Part shown: piece by piece, positions 8,398-16,549 of the stretch
How positions within the stretch are numbered: position 1 is the stretch's first letter
Layout of the letters: the number at the start of each line of letters is the position of its first letter
Assembly: GCA_024233215.1 (NCBI GenBank)
Contig: JACKPW010000026.1
Span: 9,112-73,111, forward strand
DNA length: 64,000 nucleotides
Direction: 5' to 3'
Source of the DNA: Verrucomicrobiales bacterium
GTDB taxonomy: Bacteria; Verrucomicrobiota; Verrucomicrobiia; Limisphaerales; J093
Notes under the pieces: generated by a model
What the model saw: only the letters and a program-made list of their open reading frames with translations
Database searches by the model: none
What the model was told of the DNA's origin: nothing
Made by a program: the position numbers and the translations under genes

Positions 8398-8921
8398 TTG
8401 GCTCCCTCAAGGAACTGGTTTTCGAAACGCTGCCAGGCTTCGACCAATCCGTGCTGAGACAGGATCGCCTGAAACCGACCGACATCGAGCACGCCGGCTT
8501 CCACGAACTGGAGGAGGCGGGCCTTGTCCTTGGCGCGGCCGGTTTGGAGCGCGATTGCCGCGAGGTGCTCGGCGGTGAACACCCGCGCCCGCGTGCCTTC
8601 GACGTCGGTTTCCACCGCCTGGGTAAGCGCCTCTTCGACCAGCGGCGTCGGGGGGGGAAGGAACTGAACCGGCCAGCCGGCAACGACCACGTATTCGCCC
8701 TCCATCCGGCCTCCGCGGGACTTGAGATAGTCGAGAATGGGTTGCGGACTGACCAACAAGCTTCCGGGTTGGGATCGAAAGGCAATGAACACATCCACAT
8801 CCAGGGTCGCCACCGGTTCGAGATAGAAGGCAGCACCCACGGCGCCGCCAATCGCGTAGCGTTCAATGACGCCGTCGGCCTCCATCTGATTGATCAGTGC
8901 GATGGTCTTTCGGATGTTCAC
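8394..8921 (-). CDS. Nucleotidyltransferase (AbiEii-like fold), possible toxin
   Basis: The 175-residue protein carries a nucleotidyltransferase signature: the glycine-rich GGAVGAAFY (residues ~25-33) followed by TLDVDVFI (~39-46), which supplies the D-x-D metal-binding pair. The C-terminal half includes HLAAIALQTGRAKDKARL, as in AbiEii-type proteins that assess a bound nucleic acid or nucleotide. It starts a two-gene unit with the small protein at 8191. Such proteins often act as toxins that modify tRNA or proteins, but no target can be read from the sequence. It lies between two broken nucleotidyltransferase genes and an IS110 element, in a clearly mobile zone. Confidence 0.75.
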   Translation of the reverse strand: MNIRKTIALINQMEADGVIERYAIGGAVGAAFYLEPVATLDVDVFIAFRSQPGSLLVSPQPILDYLKSRGGRMEGEYVVVAGWPVQFLPPPTPLVEEALTQAVETDVEGTRARVFTAEHLAAIALQTGRAKDKARLLQFVEAGVLDVGRFQAILSQHGLVEAWQRFENQFLEGAK

Positions 8922-8937
8922 CCTAGAAAAAGCAGTT

Positions 8938-9066
8938 CAACCGCGGATAGACACAGATGGACACAGATTCCCAAGGGCTGACGCAATCGTGCTGTCTCAC
9001 CCATCGAGTGGAGACAACCGGCGGATGTTGGGGGCTCAGTCCGAGGGACCTATCTGCGTTCATCTG
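8938..9066. repeat. Dispersed palindromic repeat, split by the IS110 element
   Basis: The left part begins AACCGCGGATAGACACAGAT. The complementary end reads ATCTGCGTTCATCTG at 9052-9066 and continues as CGTTCATCTGCGGTT at 10798-10812, on the other side of the IS110 element. The two ends form imperfect inverted arms of about 20 bases. CGTTCATCTG is present on both sides of the insertion (9057-9066 and 10798-10807). Repeats of this look are common as dispersed non-coding elements in related genomes. Confidence 0.6.
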
Positions 9067-9085
9067 TGAGGGTATGAGGTTTGTC

Positions 9086-9333
9086 CACGGGGCGTCCCGA
9101 CACACTCGGGTCGCACTTGCAGAACGGACGGAAACGGGTTCACCGTCAGGACCTGTTGGCTGCGAACCAGCAGGTGGGCCTCCGGGAGACGCTCGTAGAT
9201 GAACCTTGGAGCTAATCTCCGTTTCTGTGAATGAGCATCGGCGCAACGCACCTACATGGGGACCGCCCCGCATACCTGAGTGCATGAAGGCGCCTGGCCC
9301 GTTTCCGTCCGCCTGCATAACTCGAATGAGAGC
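9086..9333 (+). ncRNA. Candidate bridge (seek) RNA region of the IS110 element
   Basis: IS110-family elements encode a structured guide RNA in the non-coding end next to the transposase start. This 248-base gap between the left inverted arm and the transposase ATG is the right place and size. No folding was computed, so this is a positional prediction only. The right-hand non-coding flank (10594-10782) is the alternative if the element follows the IS1111 layout. Confidence 0.25.
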
Positions 9334-10593
9334 ATGAATCCAAAACCCAGTCCTGTCCAGCGGGTGATCGGCTTGGACGTTCACCCCGATACTTTCACCG
9401 CCGCGATCCTCCAGGGGCCCACCCCGGCCGCTGCCTTCGTCGAGCAGATGCACAACAGAGTGCCGATGAGCCGCCTTTCCCAGTGGGCCCGCAAGCATAC
9501 CCAGCCCGATGACCTCATCCTCCTGGAGGCTTCGGGCAACAGTTTCCAAACTGTCCGCACCCTGGCCGACATTCCCCGTCGGGCCCTGGTCCTGGAAAGC
9601 ACCCAGTTGGGCAAACTCAAGGAGGCCCACGCCAACAACGACCCGATCAGCGCCGTGCGCATCGCCAAAGCCTACCTGGCCGGCACCGCCAAGGAGGTCT
9701 GGGTGCCGGATCTCAAGACCCAGGAACGCCGCGATCTCTTCCACGCTCATCGCAAGGCGGTCAAACGCACCACTCAGCTGCGCAATCGCCTCCGCTCCTA
9801 CCTCAGCGACAACGGCGTGCGGCTGGCTCGGGGCACCCGGTTCAGCGAGCTCAAGCCCTTGGAGGCTCAACTGCGCCAAGCTCGAGAATGGTCGCTCCTG
9901 CAGTGGCAACTCATCGAGGGACTGTTGCTCGAATTCAGCCACGCCGAAGAGCAACGCCAGAGCTGGCGCAGTCTCATCGCCCAGGAGGTCCTCACCGATC
10001 CCAAGCTCCTTGCCTTGAGCCGGCTCTGCGGCGTGCGAGAAATGGTCGCCTTCGGGCTGGCCGCCTTCGTCGGGGACATCCACCGCTTCGCCCGCCCCAA
10101 GAACCTGGTCAAATACCTCGGACTCAATCCCGCCTTCGATGACAGCGGCCAGGGTCAATGGCGAGGAGGAATCGGCGGGCATGGCCGCAAGGACCTGCGT
10201 GCCCTGCTCATCGAAGCCGCTCACTCCATCCTGCGCGCCGGTCGCACACCCCTGACCCGCTGGGGCAAGCAGCTCCTGGCCCGCAAAAGCTCCCTTAACC
10301 TCGCCGTCGCCGCCGTGGCACGCAAGCTCACCGTCGCCGCCTGGTACCTCATGATGGGCCGTTGGACCCCTCTTGAGGAGATCGATGCGCGCCTCTCCCT
10401 CAAGGTCGGCAAGATGATCACCCAGGCGGGCCCCCGCGCCCTCCAGAACCTCGGCACCACCCGCCCCGCCTTCCGCCAGCAGATCGTCGAATCCCTCCAG
10501 AGCACCCGCATTTACGTGCTCGACCGCTCCAAGCGATGGTCTCCCAAACCGCTCCCCACCAACAAATGCGGCCTGCGGCCGAAAGAGGGGTGA
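9334..10593 (+). CDS. IS110-family transposase
   Basis: The start at ATG 9334 (MNPKPSPVQRVIGLDVHPD) is preferred over 9280 because the family begins within ~15 residues of the first catalytic Asp. The N-terminal RuvC-like DEDD domain shows D15 (GLDVH), E65 (LLEASGN) and D103 (NNDPIS). The position of the fourth catalytic Asp, three residues after D103, is Ser106 here. The C-terminal transposase_20 domain runs from LCGVREMVAFGLAAFVGDIHRF to GGHGRKDLRALLIEAAH. The protein is 419 residues, a normal length, with no internal stops. The enzyme would catalyse RNA-guided recombination of the element; the D-to-S change may impair the RuvC-like site. Confidence 0.93.
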   Translation: MNPKPSPVQRVIGLDVHPDTFTAAILQGPTPAAAFVEQMHNRVPMSRLSQWARKHTQPDDLILLEASGNSFQTVRTLADIPRRALVLESTQLGKLKEAHANNDPISAVRIAKAYLAGTAKEVWVPDLKTQERRDLFHAHRKAVKRTTQLRNRLRSYLSDNGVRLARGTRFSELKPLEAQLRQAREWSLLQWQLIEGLLLEFSHAEEQRQSWRSLIAQEVLTDPKLLALSRLCGVREMVAFGLAAFVGDIHRFARPKNLVKYLGLNPAFDDSGQGQWRGGIGGHGRKDLRALLIEAAHSILRAGRTPLTRWGKQLLARKSSLNLAVAAVARKLTVAAWYLMMGRWTPLEEIDARLSLKVGKMITQAGPRALQNLGTTRPAFRQQIVESLQSTRIYVLDRSKRWSPKPLPTNKCGLRPKEG

Positions 10594-10868
10594 GTTTTTC
10601 GCTTTGGACCATGAAATGCATGGGGCATCCGGGCCGGAGAAAGTCCCCCGACCCGGACGGGATGCATCCCTGCATTCCACGGACGACCGGGCGCTCAGGT
10701 TGCACTCCTGCAGAGCCCTATCCTCCCGGCCGCAAGGCGAACCTAGTCCCGAAGCCAGTCCATTTTCCAGAATCAACCTCTTGACAAACCACATACCCGT
10801 TCATCTGCGGTTTCAAGGTTCACCGGTTCGATCTGCTTCTGGCTACAATGCCAGCCGCCATCGCGGAT

Positions 10869-11867
10869 TCAAAGCCGATTGCACCGTGCCGCTTCCCGGC
10901 GTGCCCGGATGAGGAACCGGTTCGCCGCTTCGTAGTCGGGGCGTTCGGGGAGCTTCGTTGCGATGAGCGCGCGCTCGAAATCGTGGTGAAGTTCCTTGCG
11001 CCAGGTGTCCACCTCGGTCCAGGCGAGTTCGCCGCGTTTGATAGCCAGGAGGTGGTCGCGATGGGTTTCGACACGCACCGGCACGCGGCCTTCGCGGAGC
11101 GTCGCGGTGCCGGTGAGCAGGAGGCGCAGCAGATGCATGGCGTGTTTCCAGCGCACCTCGCCGTGGTTGCGTCGGTCCTGTTCGATCTTCTTGAACTGGC
11201 TCAGCGCGTAGCCGTTGAAGGTCTGGAAGATCATCCGGCTGAGGAAGACCCCGCGCAGGGCCAGCAGTTCCTCACCGAGCGATGTGACCTTTTCGACCAA
11301 CGGCGAGTAAAGGCATTCGAGGATGTTGGGATTCGCCTTGAGTGCCATGATCAGGAACTTCTGCAGTTCCCAGTAACAGCTTTGGGCCGCGTTGTCCTCG
11401 AACTGTTCCGGCGCACCGAAGAGGGACCAATGCAGTTCGGCCGGGGCCAGGTACACGCCACGGCGATCGGTGTCGGATTCGGCGTGTTCGAGCCCGTAAG
11501 CCCGGGAGCCGACGACGCAGCGGTAGAGGATGGTGGATTCGAGGTGGAAGGGTGGAGGTGCAGGAGGCACCGCCTCACTTGGACCCTCTCCCCCGTCGGG
11601 AGCGGGCGAAGGCAGGGGACGGCCCGGCGGTTCGCTCGCACCGAGGCGGTCCTTGAAGTGCTTGAGAATGTCGAGTTGATCGCGGCGGAGTGAGAACTCG
11701 AAGCCGTCCGGGAACCGGACGAGGAACTTCTCCCCTTCAACGGCCGGGGTCCGGGTGACCACGCCTACGGCGCCACGCGGATGGACGAGGGAACTGTTGG
11801 GACCCCGCACCTCCACCAACGAAACCACCTGGGTTCCGGCGAAGATCGGTTCGGGCGTTTGCGGCAT
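10869..11867 (-). CDS. RlaP-like pol-beta nucleotidyltransferase of the RNA-repair cluster
   Basis: The 332-residue protein has an N-terminal basic beta domain (residues ~10-75, VHPRGAVGVVTRTP...), a proline-rich linker (~80-105), and a nucleotidyltransferase domain opening VVGSRAYGLEHAESDTDRRG (~116-135) with the catalytic D-x-D. The family is known as RNA-ligase-associated pol-beta superfamily nucleotidyltransferase because its genes sit next to RNA-repair ligases. It starts 21 bases after the Pnkp stop on the same strand, so it is almost certainly co-transcribed. It may add nucleotides to, or remodel, RNA ends before sealing; the true reaction is not established. Broken copies of related genes lie at 6550 and 8058. 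Confidence 0.85.
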   Translation of the reverse strand: MPQTPEPIFAGTQVVSLVEVRGPNSSLVHPRGAVGVVTRTPAVEGEKFLVRFPDGFEFSLRRDQLDILKHFKDRLGASEPPGRPLPSPAPDGGEGPSEAVPPAPPPFHLESTILYRCVVGSRAYGLEHAESDTDRRGVYLAPAELHWSLFGAPEQFEDNAAQSCYWELQKFLIMALKANPNILECLYSPLVEKVTSLGEELLALRGVFLSRMIFQTFNGYALSQFKKIEQDRRNHGEVRWKHAMHLLRLLLTGTATLREGRVPVRVETHRDHLLAIKRGELAWTEVDTWRKELHHDFERALIATKLPERPDYEAANRFLIRARREAARCNRL

Positions 11868-11888
11868 CGCTGGAGTGCGGTTCTAGAT

Positions 11889-14486
11889 CTACAACCTCGG
11901 ATCGACCGGCTCGCTTTCGAGCGCCAGGACGCCGAAGACGCATTCGTGGACGCGGCGCAGCGGTTCCCTGCGGGTGAATCGTTCCAACGCTTCCAGGCCC
12001 AGGGCGAATTCCCGCAAGGCGAGCGAGCGTTTGCGGTTCAAGCCGCGTGAGCGGAGCCGGTCGAGATTCTCCGGGGCGGTGTATTCGGGACCGTAGATGA
12101 TCCGCAGATACTCGCGCCCCCGACACTTCACCGCCGGCTGGATCAGGCCGCGTTTGCCTCGCGCCACGAAGTCCAGAGGTTTCACGACCATCCCTTCGCC
12201 ACCGGTGGCTGTCAGCTCCTCCCACCAGCGGGTGGCATCGACTTCACTCTGCGGATCGGTAATGTCCACGATGCGGAAAGGGGTGGCCATGAGGATTCCG
12301 CCGGCGAGCCTGGCCAGGGTATGCATGTGCCATTCATGAGACTTGTCCGTGTGCACCCTGCCCTCCGTGGCAAGCAGGTGAAACGGGGCGAGCTTAAGAT
12401 CGTTCACACTCGTCACCGGCCAGCAATAACGCTGATACGCCGAGACATAATCGGTCGCCATCGACCGGCGGGCGCTCGTGCGGGCCAAGAGCTCCTCCAC
12501 GTCCAGGCCTCGCGTCCCGGTTTGTTCGAGAAGGTCCGTCGCGTGGGCGAGCATGGCCTTTGCCGCCGTGCCCACCGGGGCGTATTGCTCGGTGAGCAGG
12601 GCCTGGGCCTTGGCGGACCAGGGCATGAGTTCGCAGTCCAGGCAGACCCAGTCGGTTTGGAATTCGTCCCAGAAGCCGGCGACGTTGATGGCGTCGCGGA
12701 CCCGGCTGAGGAACTCGGTTTCCTTGGGCTCATCGTCGAAGAAGCGTCTGCCGGTGCGGGTGTAGCACACGCCGAAGCCCTCTTCCATGATGCCAAAGCG
12801 CTGCCGCGCGGCCGCCTCATCACGGCAAACGATCACCACGGCGCGGGAGCCCATGTGCTTCTCTTCGCAGATCACGCGCGGGACGCCTTCGTGACGGTAG
12901 TAGGCAAACGCCTCGGCGGGATGTTCCAGCAGGCCGTCCAACTGGCTGGTCCCACACGGCGACATGGTAGGCGGCAGGTAGAGCAACCACTTCGGGTTGA
13001 CGGCGAACCGGCTCATCACCTCGAGGGCGGCGGTGGCGTTCTCTTCGCGCACCGTCACGCTGGCATGCAGGCGGGTGTTGATGAGGCGCTTGCCCGTCAC
13101 ATCCGCAAGGTCGAGGACATCGTCGTGCTCCTGCTGCGCCGACAATCCCGGCGCCTGTTCGGCCGGTTCGAGGAAAGGCCTGCGCGGCTCGGCGTAAGTC
13201 TGCCGGGCCGGCACGGAGACGAGTTCGTTTTCCGGATAACGCAAGGCGGTCAGGCGACCGCCGAAGACGCAGCCGGTGTCGATGTTGATCGTGCGGTTGA
13301 GCCATTCCGGTTCCGGCACCGGGGTATGACCATAGACCACCGTGGCGCTTCCGCGGTATTCGGCGGCCCAGTTGTAGCGGATGGGCCGGTCAAACTCGTC
13401 AGTCTCACCCGTGGTTTCCCCGTACAACGCGAAATCGCGGACGGCGCTGGAGCCGCGTCCCTGCATGGACTCCTTCATCCCGGCGTGCGCCACCACGAGC
13501 CGGCCGTCATCGAGGACGTAATGGCTGATGAGACCGTCCAGGAAATCCGCGACCTGTTCCTGAAAGGCCTCCGGCTCTTCCGCGAGCTGTTCCAGGGATT
13601 CGGCCAGTCCGTGGGTGATCTGCACATTGCTTCCGCGCAACTTGCGCATCAGCTTCATGTCGTGGTTGCCCGGGACACAAAGCGCCGTGCCGGAAGCCAC
13701 CGCGCCCATCACCAGCTTCAGCACCTGGGGCACCCTGGGACCGCGATCCACGAGGTCACCGAGGAAGATCAGCTTGCGGCCTTCGGGACCCCTCAGGACA
13801 CAGGTCGTGCCGGTTCGGGGGGCGGTCGGTTCGGGGGCGTCGGTGGGTGACATGCCGGACGCCTCGCCCACGCTGTATCCGAGCTGCTGCAGCAACTCCA
13901 CCAGTTCATCGTAACAACCGTGAACATCGCCGATGATGTCGAACGGGCCGTGCTCGTGCCTGAGGTTGTTCCAGAGCGGTTGGCGTTCGATGACCGCCGC
14001 CTCGATTTCCTCCAGCGAACGGAGCACATGCACTTTGCGGAACCCCTCGCGTTGCAGGCGGCGCAATGACCGGTGCAACTGACTGGCCTGCTGCCGGATC
14101 ACGTGCGGCCCAAACTCGCGGTCCGGACGCGCCTTGTTGCGCGCGTGGGCAATGCTTTCCGGCACGTCCAGGACGATGGCGACCGGCAGGCAATGGAACT
14201 CCCGGGCCAGCTGCACCAGCGGCTTGCGCGATTCCGGTTGGACGTTGGTCGCGTCCACCACCGTGAGTTTCCCGGCGGCAAGCCGTTTGCGGGCAATGAA
14301 GTGGAGCAACTCGAACGCGTCCTTGGTTGCCGGCTGGGAGTTCTCATCGTCGGACACCAACCCGCGGCAGGTGTCGGAGGAGAGGATTTCGGTCGGCTTG
14401 AAAAGCCGGCGCGCGAACGTGCTCTTGCCCGAGCCGGACACACCGACGAGCGCGACGAGGGAGAGTTCGGGGATGGTGAGGGTCAT
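11889..14486 (-). CDS. pnkp: Polynucleotide kinase-phosphatase-ligase Pnkp (RNA repair)
   Basis: The start at ATG 14486 (MTLTIPELSLVALVGVSGSG) is chosen because it places the kinase P-loop at residues 15-23 and overlaps the upstream ATPase stop as ATGA. The 865-residue length fits the family. The three domains are in the canonical order. The kinase has GVSGSGKST. The metallophosphoesterase has DIIGDVHGCYDE (~185), GDLVDRGP and GNHD (~275). The ATP-dependent ligase has the nucleotidyl-acceptor lysine in EEKHMGSR (~541) and GEGMVVKP (~764). Bacterial Pnkp heals and seals RNAs cut by ribotoxins, phosphorylating 5'-OH, removing 3' phosphates and ligating together with Hen1. All key motifs are intact, so the protein is probably active. 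Confidence 0.95.
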   Translation of the reverse strand: MTLTIPELSLVALVGVSGSGKSTFARRLFKPTEILSSDTCRGLVSDDENSQPATKDAFELLHFIARKRLAAGKLTVVDATNVQPESRKPLVQLAREFHCLPVAIVLDVPESIAHARNKARPDREFGPHVIRQQASQLHRSLRRLQREGFRKVHVLRSLEEIEAAVIERQPLWNNLRHEHGPFDIIGDVHGCYDELVELLQQLGYSVGEASGMSPTDAPEPTAPRTGTTCVLRGPEGRKLIFLGDLVDRGPRVPQVLKLVMGAVASGTALCVPGNHDMKLMRKLRGSNVQITHGLAESLEQLAEEPEAFQEQVADFLDGLISHYVLDDGRLVVAHAGMKESMQGRGSSAVRDFALYGETTGETDEFDRPIRYNWAAEYRGSATVVYGHTPVPEPEWLNRTINIDTGCVFGGRLTALRYPENELVSVPARQTYAEPRRPFLEPAEQAPGLSAQQEHDDVLDLADVTGKRLINTRLHASVTVREENATAALEVMSRFAVNPKWLLYLPPTMSPCGTSQLDGLLEHPAEAFAYYRHEGVPRVICEEKHMGSRAVVIVCRDEAAARQRFGIMEEGFGVCYTRTGRRFFDDEPKETEFLSRVRDAINVAGFWDEFQTDWVCLDCELMPWSAKAQALLTEQYAPVGTAAKAMLAHATDLLEQTGTRGLDVEELLARTSARRSMATDYVSAYQRYCWPVTSVNDLKLAPFHLLATEGRVHTDKSHEWHMHTLARLAGGILMATPFRIVDITDPQSEVDATRWWEELTATGGEGMVVKPLDFVARGKRGLIQPAVKCRGREYLRIIYGPEYTAPENLDRLRSRGLNRKRSLALREFALGLEALERFTRREPLRRVHECVFGVLALESEPVDPRL

Positions 14487-15649
14487 GGGTTTCGTCGGGG
14501 GAAGACCTGATCGAGTCGCGGCATGAGTTCCGTGATCCCCACGACCTCCGCCCATTCCGCCAGGGGGTAGGACCGGGTACCAGGGGTCACAACGACGAGG
14601 CGTTCGAGTTGGAGATCCTGGTGAGCGATGTGCATGGACTTGGTCAGTGAAGGCGCGTCCGCGTGTTTGAACTCGAAGCCGAATCGCCGTCCATCCACCT
14701 GCACGAAAAGGTCCAACTCCGCGCCGCCGTGAGTGGCCCAGTACCAGGCGTTCCGTTCCCCTGCCCGCACCAGTACCTGCTCCAGGGCGAATCCCTCCCA
14801 TGAGGCACCGAGCTTGGGGTGTCCCGCCAATGTGGTGGCCGACGGCAGTTCCAGCAACGCGTGAAGCATGCCACAGTCACGCACGTAGACCTTGGGGGCC
14901 TTGACCTGCCGTTTGCCCAGGTTCTCGAACCAGGGTGGCAATTGCCGCACGAGGAACATCGAAGTGAGCGTGTCCAGATAGCGGCGGGCGGTGGCTTCGG
15001 ACGAGCCCAGGGACCTGGCAAACTCCGCCGCATTCCAGGTCTGCCCATGAGAGTGTGCCACCATGCTCCAGAAGCGACGCAACGTGGCCGAGGGAATGGT
15101 GAGTCCGAGCTGCGGCACCTCACGCTCGAGCAAGGTGCGGATCAGCGCGTTGAGCCAGTCCCGTGCCTGGGTTTCCGTGGTGGCAAGAAACGACGGGGGA
15201 TAACCGCCACGCCACCACAATTCCCGCCATTTCGTCGTTCCCACCTCGCCCAGGTCGAAGCCATGCAGATCCACGAAGCCCACGCGACCTGCCAGCGACT
15301 CCGAAACGCCGCGCACCAGAGTGGGCGAGGCGCTGCCCAGCAGGAGAAAGCGGGCTGGCAACGGCCGCCGGTCCGCCAGGACCCGCAAGAGCGGGAACAG
15401 TTCAGGCTGGCGTTGCACCTCATCCAGGATCACGAGGCCCGTGAGCGGCTCCAGCGCAGTCATCGGTTCCCGCAGCCAGTTGGCATCCCGCGGATCTTCC
15501 AGATCGAGAAAATGCGCAGGCTGATGCTCCTTGGCGATGTGCCGGGCCAACGTGGTCTTCCCTACCTGACGCGGGCCGAGCAGCGAGACGACCGGGTTGG
15601 CGGCAAGCCGCCGCCTGAGAAGTTCCGCATAGTCCTGTCGCTCAAGCAC
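14483..15649 (-). CDS. AAA-family ATPase with DUF4143 domain
   Basis: The 388-residue protein has a Walker A motif, GPRQVGKTT (residues 25-33), Walker B LVILDEVQ (~72-79), and a sensor-like LLLGSASP. The C-terminal DUF4143 region ends with a nuclease-like segment (GGAELDLFVQVDGRRFGFEFKHAD). Proteins of this AAA_14/DUF4143 type are common in accessory loci, and their function is mostly unknown. The gene overlaps pnkp by 4 bases (ATGA), so it is translationally coupled to the RNA-repair enzyme, which is an unusual partner. A perfect inverted repeat lies just upstream of the start and could be its operator. Confidence 0.88.
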   Translation of the reverse strand: MLERQDYAELLRRRLAANPVVSLLGPRQVGKTTLARHIAKEHQPAHFLDLEDPRDANWLREPMTALEPLTGLVILDEVQRQPELFPLLRVLADRRPLPARFLLLGSASPTLVRGVSESLAGRVGFVDLHGFDLGEVGTTKWRELWWRGGYPPSFLATTETQARDWLNALIRTLLEREVPQLGLTIPSATLRRFWSMVAHSHGQTWNAAEFARSLGSSEATARRYLDTLTSMFLVRQLPPWFENLGKRQVKAPKVYVRDCGMLHALLELPSATTLAGHPKLGASWEGFALEQVLVRAGERNAWYWATHGGAELDLFVQVDGRRFGFEFKHADAPSLTKSMHIAHQDLQLERLVVVTPGTRSYPLAEWAEVVGITELMPRLDQVFPRRNP

Positions 15650-15661
15650 TGGTCGATGATC

Positions 15662-15696
15662 CTTGAAAATCCGCGATCTGACAACCGATTTTCAAG
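15662..15696 (-). promoter_or_regulatory. Inverted repeat upstream of the DUF4143 ATPase (candidate operator)
   Basis: CTTGAAAATC at 15662-15671 and its exact reverse complement GATTTTCAAG at 15687-15696 are separated by 15 bases. The structure begins 13 bases upstream of the ATPase start codon. Its AT-rich arms stand out in this GC-rich context. It could be a repressor site or a 5'-leader stem. The binding protein is unknown. Confidence 0.55.
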
Positions 15697-15751
15697 AATG
15701 TGCTGGCTTTCCCACCTGCCCGGACCCTCTTCTGGCGCAGATTCACGTGAG

Positions 15752-15782
15752 TGCAAATTGAGCACGCGTCGCTCAATTTGCA
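15752..15782. promoter_or_regulatory. 12-bp perfect inverted repeat at the 3' end of the membrane hydrolase
   Basis: TGCAAATTGAGC (15752-15763) and GCTCAATTTGCA (15771-15782) flank a 7-base loop and overlap the stop codon of the hydrolase gene. No T-run follows, so it is not a classical terminator. It could attenuate transcription into the ATPase-pnkp genes or be a second operator. Confidence 0.5.
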
Positions 15783-16351
15783 GGGATTGTGGGTGAACCG
15801 AAGCGGTTGCGAAGGGCGGCCACGAACGCCTGATCGGCGCGGGAGGAGATCAGCTCGAGCGGCGAATACCCCCGGCGCCAGGCCAGGAAGCACGTCGTCA
15901 GGATAAGGAGGACCGTGATGGCGAAATTCGGCCAGGCGTTGAGTTGCCATTGCCCCGACCAGACCAGTTGCCAGGAATCGGAGAACGGGAGGAGGTAGGG
16001 GATGGGCCACTGCTCCCCATCGGGACCGCGGGCTCCGATGATGTCTCCCAGAAGATGGAGATGGAAGCTCACCAGAGCCAGCATCGCCGCCCGTAGTCGG
16101 CGCTCGCCGAGGGCATGGGTGGCAGCACACAGCAACAACCCGAAAAGGACATTGTGGCCCAGGACGTGATGGTACGTTCCCCACCACGCGGTCGCAGAAG
16201 GGAGGTTCCGAGTGGCCGTATCCACCACGATGCCCAGACCATCCAGATCCGGAGCGACGCCGGACAACGTGACGCAGGCGCGTTCCCTCCGGTTGAGCGG
16301 AACGGCGCTCGCCACACTCCAGCCAACCAGAAGATGCGTGATCGGGTTCAC
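15773..16351 (-). CDS. YdjM-like (DUF457) inner-membrane metal-dependent hydrolase
   Basis: The start at GTG 16351 (MNPITHLLVGWSVASAV) fits the family, whose members begin with the motif xxxTHLLxG. The frame is open upstream to 16411. The ~192-residue protein has three to four hydrophobic segments, and paired His/Asp motifs: APDLDG, HHVLGHN and HLHLLGD. These are the metal-binding residues of the LexA-binding, inner-membrane-associated predicted hydrolases. It lies in the same direction as the RNA-repair genes. The link to repair is positional only. Confidence 0.8.
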   Translation of the reverse strand: MNPITHLLVGWSVASAVPLNRRERACVTLSGVAPDLDGLGIVVDTATRNLPSATAWWGTYHHVLGHNVLFGLLLCAATHALGERRLRAAMLALVSFHLHLLGDIIGARGPDGEQWPIPYLLPFSDSWQLVWSGQWQLNAWPNFAITVLLILTTCFLAWRRGYSPLELISSRADQAFVAALRNRFGSPTIPAN

Positions 16352-16439
16352 TCTTGGGTTTATCGGCGGTTGAGATGACGGATGCTCAACAGGAGACCGC
16401 TCAGCAGGCAATCGTGAACCGCTTCTCCCAACATTGCCA

Positions 16440-16470
16440 GGACAGGATCAACAGGATGATCAGGATTCCC
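16440..16470. repeat. Short dispersed repeat of the ACAGGAT type
   Basis: The sequence has three spaced copies of a CAGGAT-like word (ACAGGATCAACAGGATGATC and onward). The same pattern is seen as a dispersed intergenic element in many Verrucomicrobia and Planctomycetes. It sits in the 198-base gap between the HEAT protein and the membrane hydrolase, next to a run of nine or more G. Confidence 0.5.
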
Positions 16471-16549
16471 GCGGTACCACCCAGTCACTCCTGAGAATCC
16501 GGTCCAAAGATCTCCGAAGCGTTGCGAGGGGGGGGGGAGATGGATCGGG

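Larger units (their letters stand above)
9067..10797 (+). mobile_element. IS110-family insertion sequence
   Basis: The boundaries are inferred from a 16-base subterminal inverted repeat with one mismatch: GGGTATGAGGTTTGTC at 9070-9085, and the reverse complement of GGGTATGTGGTTTGTC at 10783-10798. The transposase lies inside with non-coding flanks of about 265 bases on the left and 204 on the right. No conventional long terminal inverted repeats are seen, as expected for this family. The element sits in a dispersed palindrome. This matches the known habit of IS110/IS1111 elements of entering REP-like repeats. Confidence 0.7.

Noticed and set aside
8923..10794. 623-codon minus-strand frame
   Set aside because: It is antisense to the IS110 transposase and has no recognisable domain.
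12321..13850. 509-codon plus-strand frame
   Set aside because: It lies opposite pnkp, whose three domains are unambiguous.
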